A stretch of DNA of 64,000 nt from Coleofasciculus sp. LEGE 07092 (GCF_015207375.1 NZ_JADEWY010000003.1:1-64000), one strand, 5' to 3'. Counted from the first letter of the stretch, positions 8,193 through 17,369 are shown. Program-made: numbers and translations. The notes: generated by a model not told the origin, from the letters alone.

Positions 8193-9289
8193 TGCGGCAA
8201 ACAGGATGAGTGAGTCTGAAAATAACGGACGACAGCTTGGGCGATCGCTTCCGTACCATCTTTGGCGACTGAATGGGACTGCTTGGGAGGTTGTAGAGAA
8301 CGATGCAAAAACTCCCAGCGACCTTGGAAAAATTCTGTCGGGGTTACAATTTGATGGTAAGCGTAATTTTGAATACCTTCCAGTAGTAAGGGGGCTTCGG
8401 CAAAGTCCTCGCGGGTGAGAGAGACGATTGGGATGTTGAGGCGCAACGCTTCGGCAAAGGTACTGTATCCGGGTTTGGAAACCACTCGCCCACATAGTGG
8501 CATAAAATCGACGGGTCGGTAGTCATGACCGACGACTTTCAGTAAATTGGGTAACTCTGGGGCAAGGGAATCGAAGGTGATAAACTGCCAGTCTGGAAAC
8601 TGAGATAAGGTGTGATAGGGAATTTGTTGAAGACTGAGTCCGCCGAAGGTGAGTAAGACGGTTTGAGATGGAGGCGTATTCAAACCTAATTTTTTCCGTA
8701 ATTGATCGAGGCTGTAGCGCGGTGTTCCTCCCGTGAGTCCCACATCAGTAATCGTGGGGAATGCTGCCATGGGTTCGTGCAAGGGCAGGCGAAATAAGCG
8801 ATCGCACTCACCGTAACACTCACTAATCCAATCCGCAATCTCAACAAATTCTCCACCCCAATCCCGATAGATAAAATCCCAGCCGAAGTTACTCATCATC
8901 CAGCTAGGAATACCAGCCGTTTTGGCAATTTTTGCGGCTAAGGGGGGAATATCTGCCAAAACCAGTCCAACCCGATTGGTGCGGATAAAATTGACTTCAC
9001 CGGCGATGATTGAATTTTGAGCAGCACGAATGGCTTGGAGTTTTTCTAAGGTGGCTGTTTTATCCATGCTCAAGCTGTCTGCTTGAATTACTCCAACATC
9101 AAAAGCCCGTGGACGATGAATAAAATCTCCTGGAATATAAGACTCTAACAACCAACGGGGTGTTGTGGTCACTAGAATTAGCAGGATTTCTGGACACAGT
9201 CGCTGAATCGCTGCCGCTACGGATGAAGCGCGGACAGCATGACCGAAACCGTGGCTAGTGATGGCAATATATAAAGCAGGTCTAGACAT
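8189..9289 (-). CDS. UDP-glycosyltransferase/MurG-like glycosyltransferase
   Basis: A 366-residue GT-B-like protein. The N-terminal half carries 'IAITSHGFGHAVRASSVAAA', typical of MurG/UGT-like enzymes where a Gly-His-rich loop binds the acceptor. The C-terminal half has 'VLLTFGG' and 'RVVSKPGYSTFAEALRLNIPIVSL', the nucleotide-sugar binding part with the G-x-x-T/S-x-x-E pattern. The donor and acceptor cannot be read from the sequence. ATG 9289 is preferred to an in-frame TTG four codons upstream. It is the first gene of a tight minus-strand run with the membrane and acidic proteins, and the MITE sits just upstream of its start. Confidence 0.85.
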   Translation of the reverse strand: MSRPALYIAITSHGFGHAVRASSVAAAIQRLCPEILLILVTTTPRWLLESYIPGDFIHRPRAFDVGVIQADSLSMDKTATLEKLQAIRAAQNSIIAGEVNFIRTNRVGLVLADIPPLAAKIAKTAGIPSWMMSNFGWDFIYRDWGGEFVEIADWISECYGECDRLFRLPLHEPMAAFPTITDVGLTGGTPRYSLDQLRKKLGLNTPPSQTVLLTFGGLSLQQIPYHTLSQFPDWQFITFDSLAPELPNLLKVVGHDYRPVDFMPLCGRVVSKPGYSTFAEALRLNIPIVSLTREDFAEAPLLLEGIQNYAYHQIVTPTEFFQGRWEFLHRSLQPPKQSHSVAKDGTEAIAQAVVRYFQTHSSCLPQ

Positions 9290-9318
9290 TGTGGTAGTCA
9301 ACTAAGGGAGTTGAGATA

Positions 9319-9456
9319 GATGTCGCGGGAGCATGTCAACTTTGTAGGTTGGGTTTCGTTCCTCAACCCAACTCTAGTTTGTCGGTTGGGTAGAGCGATA
9401 GCGAAACCCAACCTACATGAGTGCTACGTGCAAACTTGACATGCTCCCGATGTCGC
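9319..9456. mobile_element. 122-bp MITE with 8-bp target-site duplications
   Basis: The element runs from 9327 to 9448. Its ends are inverted repeats: GGGAGCATGTCAACTTTG at 9327-9344 matches the complement of 9431-9448 at 17 of 18 positions. It is flanked by perfect 8-bp direct repeats GATGTCGC at 9319-9326 and 9449-9456, the expected target duplication. A second inverted pair is nested inside (GTAGGTTGGGTTTCG at 9344-9358 against 9402-9416), so a transcript would fold into a long hairpin. There is no coding capacity, so it must have been mobilised in trans. It lies between divergent genes and could affect their promoters. Confidence 0.85.
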
Positions 9457-9747
9457 CAACATTTTTGCCTGAACTCTTTGCTTTTCTCAAGGGGAAAATA
9501 CACAAATCTTTTAGGCGATTAATCTCTAAGGTATCTTTTGCCAGAATTTTTACAACATTCGGGAACGCTGTATAATTTTTGTGGACATAATCTGTTGGAT
9601 ACTACTGGCAGGGAATATAGCTCCCATTACCTTTAAAGAATGTAGGGGCTAAAAATTTGGTGCTACTTTAAGCGGTAGTGTTTATTTTCCTGATCGCATA
9701 AACCAGCTTTTGTATAAAGGGACAGCACCTTATAGGAAGCTAGTCCT

Positions 9748-11238
9748 GTGCAAGCCAAGTCTGATTTTAACGTCCCTCATCAAGATTTACTCTCTACTGA
9801 CCCATATTTTATAAGTGAAGCCCAGTCTTCTTTGAGAACTAACGGGAAAGAATTGGGCGATCGCTCAACTTTGTACTTGGGATATGCCCCAAAGGTTGCC
9901 ATTTATACCTTAGCGGCAATTACGACGGGGGGTTTGCCAGTTTCTGCGTGGGCTAACTCCGATGTCAGTATTGCCGAGCAACCGGAAATCTTGGAGCTAG
10001 AGAATACTGAATCGATGGAAACCTTGGCAGTACAAGAGGTTGCGATCGCTTCACCCGAATCGGTTACAGTACAAGAATTTGCGCCAGAAACTTTGGCAGC
10101 GTCTGAAGGGTTGGTGGTTGAGGCTAAACCTGAAGTCAGATCAACAATGTCAGAGGCAAAAGACGTTGCGCAAGCAACTTCAGTGTCTAAATTAGCGATC
10201 GCACCGCCTGAACAGGAACCGCCAAACTGGGTGATGCCAACCCTTGCTAGTGCCGAACCTGGAGGAGAAACCCTTCAGGTATTGGGAGAGGAGGTTAGGA
10301 GAGGAAATTTAGACGAATCCATTCAAGAACCTCGTCCTCAACCCCTTAAGCCGTCTTCTCTCCCTACCCTTGAAACTCCAGAAACTGAAAGAACGGCAAG
10401 GGAGTTTTTAGCGGCTTCTCAAGAAAAATCCTACAAAGTTGCCCTCAATACTACTGCCTCTGCTACCTGTCTCGCCCAAGTGCCAGCCAAAAATTCTTCT
10501 TGTTTAGAAGTAGAGCGTTTGCAGGATGAGCTACGGGCGTTGGAAGATTTAGAGGTTGAGGGACAATTTCGAGCGTCACCCGCACTGAGTATTGTGATTC
10601 CAACCGCCTTTGGTGCGGATAATAATACAGGATTTATCAGCGCCACATATCAAGAGCGCACTCGCTACAGTAATGTAGATGACGGTGCTTTGGGAATTGG
10701 TATTGGTTTAGGGGATGCGGAGAAAGCTGTAGGGGTAGAGTTATCTTATGCGATCGCCAGTTTTGGTTCTAATCGGGATTTTGGCAGTGGTGGCTTTAAT
10801 GTGAAAGTGCATCGCCGCTTGCCCAGTGATTGGGCAGTAGCAGCGGGTTGGAACGGTTTTTTAAATGTGGGTGACGATAATGACTTTGAGCATTCTCTCT
10901 ATGGAGCAGTGAGTAAAATTTTCCGGACGCGAGAGGATATTACCCAGCCGTTCAGTCGAGTAGCGGTAACAGCCGGTGTGGGCAATGGGCAGTTCCGGAC
11001 GGAGGATGCTGTTGATAACGACAATGGGACGATTAATGTATTTGGTAACATTGCCGTCCGCGTGGCAGAACCTGTGAGTTTAATTGCTGAGTGGAGTGGA
11101 CAAGATTTAGGAGTCGGTGTTTCGATTGCTCCGTTCAAAAATATCCCGTTAGTCATTACGCCAGCCGTGCGAGACATCGCGGGAGCCGGGGATGGGCCTC
11201 GATTTGTTTTGGGTACGGGTTTTGCCTTTAAGTTCTAA
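9748..11238 (+). CDS. Putative outer-membrane beta-barrel protein
   Basis: A 496-residue protein starting at GTG. After a 50-residue leader, a hydrophobic segment ending 'GGLPVSAWANSD' (about residues 50-72) looks like a signal peptide with an extended n-region. Residues 75-250 are Glu/Ala/Pro-rich and probably disordered. A short helix 'CLEVERLQDELRALEDLE' precedes alternating Gly/aromatic strands ('GFISATYQERTRY', 'AVGVELSYAIASFGS', 'WAVAAGWNGFLNVG'). The chain ends in 'FVLGTGFAFKF', a C-terminal Phe typical of outer-membrane barrels. TATAAA at 9713-9718 is a possible -10 box. No named family is recognised. The next gene follows closely and is also exported. Confidence 0.65.
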   Translation: MQAKSDFNVPHQDLLSTDPYFISEAQSSLRTNGKELGDRSTLYLGYAPKVAIYTLAAITTGGLPVSAWANSDVSIAEQPEILELENTESMETLAVQEVAIASPESVTVQEFAPETLAASEGLVVEAKPEVRSTMSEAKDVAQATSVSKLAIAPPEQEPPNWVMPTLASAEPGGETLQVLGEEVRRGNLDESIQEPRPQPLKPSSLPTLETPETERTAREFLAASQEKSYKVALNTTASATCLAQVPAKNSSCLEVERLQDELRALEDLEVEGQFRASPALSIVIPTAFGADNNTGFISATYQERTRYSNVDDGALGIGIGLGDAEKAVGVELSYAIASFGSNRDFGSGGFNVKVHRRLPSDWAVAAGWNGFLNVGDDNDFEHSLYGAVSKIFRTREDITQPFSRVAVTAGVGNGQFRTEDAVDNDNGTINVFGNIAVRVAEPVSLIAEWSGQDLGVGVSIAPFKNIPLVITPAVRDIAGAGDGPRFVLGTGFAFKF

Positions 11239-11282
11239 GAACGGAAGTGCGTGAATTTGAATGAGAATGTGGAGTGAGAGTG

Positions 11283-11696
11283 ATGGATAGAAGAAAATGG
11301 CTCAGTTGGGTTATTGGTACATCTGTGGTTAGTAGTGGATTAATGGCAACCCCTGGCAAAGCTCTGCCACCGAATCAATCGGATATTACAGGAACCAACA
11401 TTTGGAACAATACGGCACCCATCTTTGAGGAAGAGGGGAAACTCTCTCCGGCAATTCTAGATGAAGCTCGCCGTCTTGACGAAGCGCTAGAAAATGCCTC
11501 GGAGCAATGCTGCAATGTGTCTAAACCTGTTGCGCCGCGTCGGTTTTCTAGAACTCCCCCTGACCCAAATCGGGTTTGTAGCAACCCGGATTGTGTAGAA
11601 TTGGATAGCTTAGTGGAGGAAACCAGAGACTTTCTCGATGATGTAGACCGTTTGCGGGCGGAACAGGTGAGGGCAAACCGGAATCGCCTTTGGTAG
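11283..11696 (+). CDS. Small exported protein with Tat-like signal peptide
   Basis: A 137-residue product beginning 'MDRRKWLSWVIGTSVVSSGL', a twin-arginine RRKWL motif followed by a hydrophobic stretch and cleavage near 'GKALP'. The ATG at 11283 is preferred over an in-frame GTG nine bases upstream. The mature region contains four cysteines ('QCCN', 'CSNPDC') and a charged C-terminal helix ('LVEETRDFLDDVDRLRAEQVRANRNR'). It lies 44 bp after the beta-barrel gene and may be co-transcribed with it. No family is recognised. Confidence 0.6.
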   Translation: MDRRKWLSWVIGTSVVSSGLMATPGKALPPNQSDITGTNIWNNTAPIFEEEGKLSPAILDEARRLDEALENASEQCCNVSKPVAPRRFSRTPPDPNRVCSNPDCVELDSLVEETRDFLDDVDRLRAEQVRANRNRLW

Positions 11697-11747
11697 TTGG
11701 TCATTTAATTGGGTAATGGGGTATGCTCTATCCTACAGGTGTAAACG

Positions 11748-11920
11748 ATGCAGACGAAAGAACTGATTATTGAGGCAGGTCGCACGGAACACCAGTATTG
11801 GAAAGACTTGTGGCGTTACCGGGAGTTGTTTTACTTTCTCGCTTGGCGGGATATTCTGGTACGGTACAAGCAGACAGCGATCGGGATTGCCTGGGCGTTG
11901 ATTCGACCGTTTCTGACAAG
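11748..11920 (+). pseudogene. Truncated ABC-2 polysaccharide export permease (N-terminal fragment)
   Basis: The first ~57 codons match the start of Wzm/TagG-type exporter permeases: 'YWKDLWRYRELFYFLAWRDILVRY' and 'TAIGIAWALIRPFLT'. In intact proteins about 200 more residues with five further helices follow. Here the similarity stops abruptly near 11920, and the frame runs into unrelated codons and overlaps the glycosyltransferase that begins at 11941. I read this as a deletion scar: an ABC-exporter gene lost its body when the downstream cluster was joined to it. The short residual peptide is unlikely to be functional. Confidence 0.8.
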
Positions 11921-11940
11921 GATTGATAGTGTAAAATTAC

Positions 11941-13164
11941 ATGAAAGTCTTACGGATAAACCAATCCGATACTTCCGGAGGGGCGGCGATCGCAGTTTAT
12001 CGATTGCATCAAGGTTTACTAGCTCAAGGTATTGAATCGCGATTTTTAGTCAACCAAGTTAACAGTAGTAGCAATTGCGTAGATGCTATCCCACCTAGAC
12101 GTAGAATTGACTATCAATTATTGCGCTTGACTCGACATATCGGATTCAACGATATTCATTTAACTAGTACATTTGATATTCTCAAACATTCGTTTTATCA
12201 AGAGGCAGACATCCTCCATTTTCACAACTTGCATGGTGGCTACTTTAACTATCTAGTACTTCCCTCATTGACAAAAAATAAGCCGTCCATTCTCACGTTA
12301 CACGATATGTGGGCAATTACTGGACATTGTGCTTATAGTTTTGATTGCGATCGCTGGAAAATTGGCTGTGGTCGATGTCCTTATCTACATACTTATCCAG
12401 CTATTCAGAGAGATAGTACTCGCTGGGAGTGGCAGCTAAAAAATTGGGTTTATAGTCGCTCAAATTTATGTGCTGTTGTGACGACTAGTCGCTGGCACGC
12501 TGAGCAGGCGAGGCAAAGTATGTTAAGCCATGTGCCAGTTCATCGTATTCCCCCCGGACTAGACACCCAAGCCTATCAACCCCTGGACTCTGAACAGTGT
12601 AGAGTACTGTTGGGTATACCAACTGACAAAAAAGTGCTGATGTTTGCTGCCGCCAAACTCAATGATCCGCGCAAGGGTGGTGATTTGCTGATAAAAGCAC
12701 TACAAAGTTTACCTGAATCTTTAAAAACTGAAACAATACTGCTAATTCTGGGTAATGGCGGGGAAGCAATCGCAGAGACAGTGGGGATACCCACTCTCAA
12801 TCTTGGCTTTGTCGGTAGCGATCACTTAAAATCCGTTGCTTATTCTGCTGCTGACTTGTTCCTCTTTCCCACTCGTGCTGAGAATTTCGGACTGGTAGCG
12901 CAGGAAGCAATGGCTTGTGGAACACCAACAGTATCCTTTAAAATTGGCGGGGTTCCCGATTTGGTGCGTCCGGGTGTTACAGGCTATTTAGCTAAACCTG
13001 AAGATGTGACAGATTTCTGTAATGGTATTATGCAATTGCTTGAAGATCGGAGTCTACGTGAGTATTTAGGTCAACAATGTCGTAGGATTGTCCTTGAAGA
13101 ATACCAATTAGAACTCTATGCTCAACGATATATTGAGCTGTATCATCAGGCTTTGGCAAACTAG
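11941..13164 (+). CDS. GT4-family glycosyltransferase
   Basis: A 407-residue GT-B enzyme. The N-terminal acceptor domain has 'SGGAAIAVYRLHQGLLAQGIES' and 'ILTLHDMWAITGHC', typical of colanic-acid WcaC-like members. The C-terminal donor domain has 'FPTRAENFGLVAQEAMACGTP', containing the retaining-GT4 E-x7-E pair, then 'GGVPDLVRPGVTGYLA'. It should transfer a sugar from a nucleotide donor to a lipid-linked oligosaccharide at the inner membrane. Its start lies about 20 bp after the permease deletion point and no ribosome site is evident. Confidence 0.88.
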   Translation: MKVLRINQSDTSGGAAIAVYRLHQGLLAQGIESRFLVNQVNSSSNCVDAIPPRRRIDYQLLRLTRHIGFNDIHLTSTFDILKHSFYQEADILHFHNLHGGYFNYLVLPSLTKNKPSILTLHDMWAITGHCAYSFDCDRWKIGCGRCPYLHTYPAIQRDSTRWEWQLKNWVYSRSNLCAVVTTSRWHAEQARQSMLSHVPVHRIPPGLDTQAYQPLDSEQCRVLLGIPTDKKVLMFAAAKLNDPRKGGDLLIKALQSLPESLKTETILLILGNGGEAIAETVGIPTLNLGFVGSDHLKSVAYSAADLFLFPTRAENFGLVAQEAMACGTPTVSFKIGGVPDLVRPGVTGYLAKPEDVTDFCNGIMQLLEDRSLREYLGQQCRRIVLEEYQLELYAQRYIELYHQALAN

Positions 13165-13321
13165 GGTGTGATCAAGCAGCTAACCGGATCAAGACTTGTG
13201 TGTTTACTCCTAATTTTTTTCATAAAAATTAATTAAAAAAATACCTAGTTCAGTATTGATCCGGATTCAATAATTATAGATTGAAGGCTACGCTAGAAAT
13301 AATCGAACAAGGTCAATCAAT

Positions 13322-15100
13322 ATGGCACGCATATCAGGTACGAGTTTAGACGATCTCTTAGATGCGATAGCATTGGGTTTTGGTGGAGAAGATAACATAA
13401 TCGGAGGTGGTCAAGGTCGAGATACGTTGATTGGTGGTAGCGGCAATGACAGATTGACGGGCGGCTCAGGTCGGGACGTTATGGAGGGGGGTAATGGTGA
13501 TGACACGTACTTTGTTGACGCTGATGACAGGTCATTTGATATTCGAGAGGCTCCTAATCAAGGCTTTGATACTATTATTTCTCCTGTAAGCTGGACATTG
13601 CGTAGTAATTTCGAGAAACTAATTCTGACGGGAAGTAACAATATCGATGGTACAGGCAACGATGCAGACAACACGATCATAGGTAATATAGGTAACAACA
13701 TACTTAGGGGTTTGCAGGGTAATGATATTCTTAATGGTCTAGCAGGTAATGATCGGCTTGAGGGGGCTTCAGGCGATGATCACCTGGATGGGGGTCTGGG
13801 TGATGACACATTAGTTGGGGGTGCTGGCAATGACCGATACTTTGTTGATAGTACGAACGACGTAATTATTGAGGAAGCTGGTGCTGGTGGAGGCATCGAT
13901 CTGGTTTTTGCTAGTGTCGATGGCTATACGTTGAGTGCTAATGTCGAGAGTCTATTCTTGAGTCCTAGTATCATTTCTGGTACTGGCAATAACAATAACA
14001 ATTACATTCAAGGGAATACAGAAAATAACATCCTGAATGGTGGAGGCGGTAATGACTTTCTGAATGGTCGTGACGGCAATGACACTCTCAATGGTGGTGA
14101 TGGTAATGATCGGCTCGATGGAGGTAGCGGCAGCAATATCCTAAACGGCGGTTTAGGTGATGACCAATACTTTGTGAGAAATGTTGGTGACGTTATTAAC
14201 GAAACCGCTGGTCAGGGGACTGATACTGTCAATTCACTTTTAGGGGACTACATTTTGCCGAGTAATCAGGAGGTAGAAAACCTGGTATTGGTTGAAGTCG
14301 ATCCTCTTAATCTTTTAGTTCCCCCAGTGGCAGTTACAGGTGCAGGCAATGACTTAGCCAATACAATTACTGGCAATTCCCTCGATAACATCCTGAATGG
14401 CGGCGGCGGCAACGACACTCTGGACGGGGGTGCTGGTATGGATATCTTGAATGGCGGTAACGAGAACGATCTCCTGAATGGTGGTGACGATAATGATACC
14501 CTCAACGGGGATGAGGGAAATGATGTCCTCAACGGAGATGCGGGAGACGATCTCCTCAACGGTGGAGCAGGAGATGACAGGCTTAGAGGTGGTGATGGCG
14601 TTGATACGCTCAATGGTGATACTGGGAATGATTCTCTGCTTGGTAATGCTGACAATGATATCCTCAACGGCGGTGCAGGAGATGATCTGCTTGAGGGCGG
14701 TGATGGTGAAGATCAATTAACCGGCGGTGCAGGTCGTGACCGACTTTTTGGCAATGCGGGGAACGATACCCTGATTGGTGATTTTGGGTTTGTTGGTGAA
14801 GTTGATACTATGTGGGGTGGAGCAGGAGCCGATACATTTGTGCTTGGGGATGGGACTAATATCTTCTATGACGACGGCGATCCGACTACTGTTGGTAACA
14901 CAGACTATGCCTATATTCGGGACTTTAGCATCGCCGAAGGCGATCAGCTTCTGCTTACAGGCGCAGAGGCAGACTATATTTTCAATGCCAATGCTGCTGG
15001 AGGTACTCAAGTCCGTTTGAATGAACCGATATCTGAAGTTATTGCCATCATTACGGGAGTTTTACCTGCTGAGGTTATGGGTGCAACTATTTTTGTATGA
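13322..15100 (+). CDS. RTX (hemolysin-type) calcium-binding repeat protein
   Basis: A 592-residue secreted-type protein built of glycine/aspartate nonapeptide repeats of the GGxGxDxLx kind. Three blocks are separated by 'DDTYFVD', 'NDRYFVDS' and 'DDQYFVRN' spacer modules, and the densest run is at about residues 340-490. The end 'GADTFVLGDG...DYAYIRDFSIAEGDQLLL' is the usual C-terminal RTX closing module that doubles as a type I secretion signal. There is no N-terminal signal peptide and no enzymatic domain. Such proteins fold on binding extracellular Ca2+ and often form surface layers or bind polysaccharide. No HlyB, HlyD or TolC gene is nearby, so export must use a transporter encoded elsewhere. 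Confidence 0.9.
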   Translation: MARISGTSLDDLLDAIALGFGGEDNIIGGGQGRDTLIGGSGNDRLTGGSGRDVMEGGNGDDTYFVDADDRSFDIREAPNQGFDTIISPVSWTLRSNFEKLILTGSNNIDGTGNDADNTIIGNIGNNILRGLQGNDILNGLAGNDRLEGASGDDHLDGGLGDDTLVGGAGNDRYFVDSTNDVIIEEAGAGGGIDLVFASVDGYTLSANVESLFLSPSIISGTGNNNNNYIQGNTENNILNGGGGNDFLNGRDGNDTLNGGDGNDRLDGGSGSNILNGGLGDDQYFVRNVGDVINETAGQGTDTVNSLLGDYILPSNQEVENLVLVEVDPLNLLVPPVAVTGAGNDLANTITGNSLDNILNGGGGNDTLDGGAGMDILNGGNENDLLNGGDDNDTLNGDEGNDVLNGDAGDDLLNGGAGDDRLRGGDGVDTLNGDTGNDSLLGNADNDILNGGAGDDLLEGGDGEDQLTGGAGRDRLFGNAGNDTLIGDFGFVGEVDTMWGGAGADTFVLGDGTNIFYDDGDPTTVGNTDYAYIRDFSIAEGDQLLLTGAEADYIFNANAAGGTQVRLNEPISEVIAIITGVLPAEVMGATIFV

Positions 15101-15197
15101 AGCCGAAAAAGCTGGCTCTCTCGTACCTACGTTGATAAGCCAAGCTGATTATTTTTGAAGCTTGATTTTCCAACTCACTGATAACTCAATTGGAGAA

Positions 15198-16358
15198 ATG
15201 CCTTTAAGAGTTTTGCTGATTTCCTCAGTGCTGCCACGATATACTGTCGGCGGTGAGATGCTTCTTTATAGGCATTTTTCCCAGGAGTCAGAGTTAAGTT
15301 TAGTGATTGCCACAGATAATTCTGAGGGTTTGCTGGTAGAAGATACTGTGGATGTAAAAGCTAACCCACTACTAAATCGGCTCAATAAAACCCGGCTGTC
15401 CAGGTGGGCGCATGATGTCCGCCAGTGTTTCAATAGCTTTTATAACTACAATCAGCTTCTGGATTATATCCAACACAACAAACCGGATTTAATTGTCACA
15501 GTAGCCCATGGCGAGTTATGTTGGCTAGCTCAACAACTGTCTCAGAGGTTTAATATTCCTCTGGTGACGTTTTTTCACGATTGGTGGCCCGCTCTAGCTT
15601 ATGTCCATGATTGGGCGAGGGGAAGGATAGCCAGTCGATTTCGACGTCTTTATCAGCAAAGTCAGCTTTCCTTGTGTGTCAGTGAAGGAATGCGACAGGC
15701 ACTAGGGACACACTCGAATGCAAAAGTTCTGTTGCCCATTCCCGACAACTCTGTTCTCGTGACAACAACAGAAAAATTAACGTGTCAGGGAAAATTCAAT
15801 GTCATCTATGCGGGAATTCTTTCGGGGATTTACAGTTCAATGCTACAAGCTTTATGTAAGTCAGTTCAGCAAATTCATGAGTTTCAGTTAAAGTTATTTG
15901 GTCTCAAGCCAGATTGGTCAGACTTCCTGTTGCAACAGGTTAGAGCAGAGGGAATCTATGCTGGTTTTATCTCAAGAGAGTTGTTAACGGATGAGTTAAA
16001 CAAGGGTAATGCCTTACTCGTCGTTATGTCTTTTGAGCAGCGGGATAAAACCCGGATGCAAACGAGCTTTCCTTCTAAACTAGTGGACTACTGCCAGTTT
16101 GGAAAGCCAATTATTATTTGGGGGCCAGACTATTGTTCAGCCGTTCAGTGGGGTCGTCAATATCAGTCCGCTTTATTAATCACCTCGCCGTTAGTACAAG
16201 ATTTAGTGACAGCGATTAAAAGACTGGCAATTCATCCGGAAGAGCAAAAGCGTCTTGGCAATAAGGCTTTAGAAATGGCAAAGGGTATGTTCAATCCCGA
16301 AAAAATTCAACGGCGGTTTATGGAAAGTATTCAGCAAGTCGCTGCTGTGAAATATTAG
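15198..16358 (+). CDS. Glycosyltransferase (GT4-like)
   Basis: A 386-residue GT-B-like protein starting at ATG 15198 behind GGAGAA. An in-frame TTG 36 bp upstream is less likely. The start 'MPLRVLLISSVLPRYTVGGEMLLYRHF' and 'PLVTFFHDWWPALAYVHDWARG' belong to the acceptor domain. 'FNVIYAGILSG' and 'SFPSKLVDYCQFGKPIIIWGP' belong to the donor domain. The usual E-x7-E motif is replaced by a K-L-x-D-Y form, as in several polysaccharide GT4 members. It probably adds one residue of the repeat unit. Confidence 0.8.
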   Translation: MPLRVLLISSVLPRYTVGGEMLLYRHFSQESELSLVIATDNSEGLLVEDTVDVKANPLLNRLNKTRLSRWAHDVRQCFNSFYNYNQLLDYIQHNKPDLIVTVAHGELCWLAQQLSQRFNIPLVTFFHDWWPALAYVHDWARGRIASRFRRLYQQSQLSLCVSEGMRQALGTHSNAKVLLPIPDNSVLVTTTEKLTCQGKFNVIYAGILSGIYSSMLQALCKSVQQIHEFQLKLFGLKPDWSDFLLQQVRAEGIYAGFISRELLTDELNKGNALLVVMSFEQRDKTRMQTSFPSKLVDYCQFGKPIIIWGPDYCSAVQWGRQYQSALLITSPLVQDLVTAIKRLAIHPEEQKRLGNKALEMAKGMFNPEKIQRRFMESIQQVAAVKY

Positions 16359-16391
16359 AAGATAATTAATTTTAATCGAAATCATAAATTT

Positions 16392-17351
16392 ATGTTACCT
16401 AAGAGTGTTAATAATTTTATTGATGGTCTCTTACTTACTACCTTCAAAAAAATACCGAGCCGCTTCGTGAGGAGATTGCTTTGGTTATTGCACACTCATC
16501 CTACTATTACAGATAAGTGGGGATACTACATTCGTCAAGTTCATTATTACGAACCACTGCCTGACTTTTCAAAAATCACTCATGAACAAACTTTTAAAAG
16601 ACGCTATTCAGATTGTATAGATTGGAATTTTAAAAATCAAATCGAATTAGTTCATAAATTAAGTTCTTACTATGATGAAATTCATGAAATAGCTAAGAAA
16701 AAATCATTAAACGCTAATTTTGATTTTTTTAATCCTATATATGTTGAACTCGATGCAGCAGTTTACTATGCGTTAATTAGAGAAATAAAGCCATCAAAAG
16801 TTATAGAAATTGGAGCGGGATATTCAACTCAACTTGCTCGTATAGCAATTGCCAGAAATCATGATGAAGGAAAGGGGGGTAACATTATTTGCATTGAACC
16901 CTACCCCCAGCCAATACTATCCCGAAGCAATCTTGAGGTGGAAGTCATCACTGAACGAGTTGAAACCATCGAGCTAGGCTTTTTCGAGCAATTAAGTGCT
17001 GGCGACATCCTTTTTATCGATTCCACCCACACTGTAAAATTTGGCGGTGATGTCTGTCGAGAAATTCTAGAAATTTTGCCAACGCTTGCTAGTGGGGTTT
17101 GGGTTCATTTTCATGATATATTCTTTCCCTACGATTATCCACCAAAATGGCTGATTGATGAGCGTAGAGCTTGGAATGAACAATATATGCTTGAAGCCTT
17201 TTTAGCTTATAATTCCCAATTTGAAGTAGTCTTGGCTAATCATTGGTTGGCTATAGATTATCCGCAGGAAGTCGCCAAAATTTGGTCTGGAGTTCTGAAA
17301 TGGGAAGAACCTTATCATAAATGTGGCAGCCTATGGCTTCGCAAAAAGTAA
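16392..17351 (+). CDS. SAM-dependent methyltransferase (Methyltransf_24-like)
   Basis: A 319-residue protein. Its SAM-binding motif I is 'VIEIGAGYSTQLARIAIA' (about 139-156), with the acidic post-motif 'IICIEPYP' and motif 'GDILFIDSTHTVKFGGDV'. The 'WVHFHDIFFPYDYP' segment is typical of class I enzymes of this group found in sugar clusters. An N-terminal 130-residue region is unassigned. It likely O-methylates a sugar residue of the polysaccharide. The gene is flanked on both sides by glycosyltransferases at 33 and 18 bp. Confidence 0.8.
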   Translation: MLPKSVNNFIDGLLLTTFKKIPSRFVRRLLWLLHTHPTITDKWGYYIRQVHYYEPLPDFSKITHEQTFKRRYSDCIDWNFKNQIELVHKLSSYYDEIHEIAKKKSLNANFDFFNPIYVELDAAVYYALIREIKPSKVIEIGAGYSTQLARIAIARNHDEGKGGNIICIEPYPQPILSRSNLEVEVITERVETIELGFFEQLSAGDILFIDSTHTVKFGGDVCREILEILPTLASGVWVHFHDIFFPYDYPPKWLIDERRAWNEQYMLEAFLAYNSQFEVVLANHWLAIDYPQEVAKIWSGVLKWEEPYHKCGSLWLRKK

Positions 17352-17369
17352 TAATAAGGGGAATACATT

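Noticed and set aside
8193-8495. An upstream start of the membrane-protein gene at 8495
   Set aside because: It would overlap the glycosyltransferase gene by 300 bp on the same strand, while the ATGA overlap at 8189-8192 explains the junction.
14266-14720. Antisense and out-of-frame open frames inside the RTX gene
   Set aside because: Periodic Gly/Asp codons create long open frames on other strands; these are shadows of the repeat.
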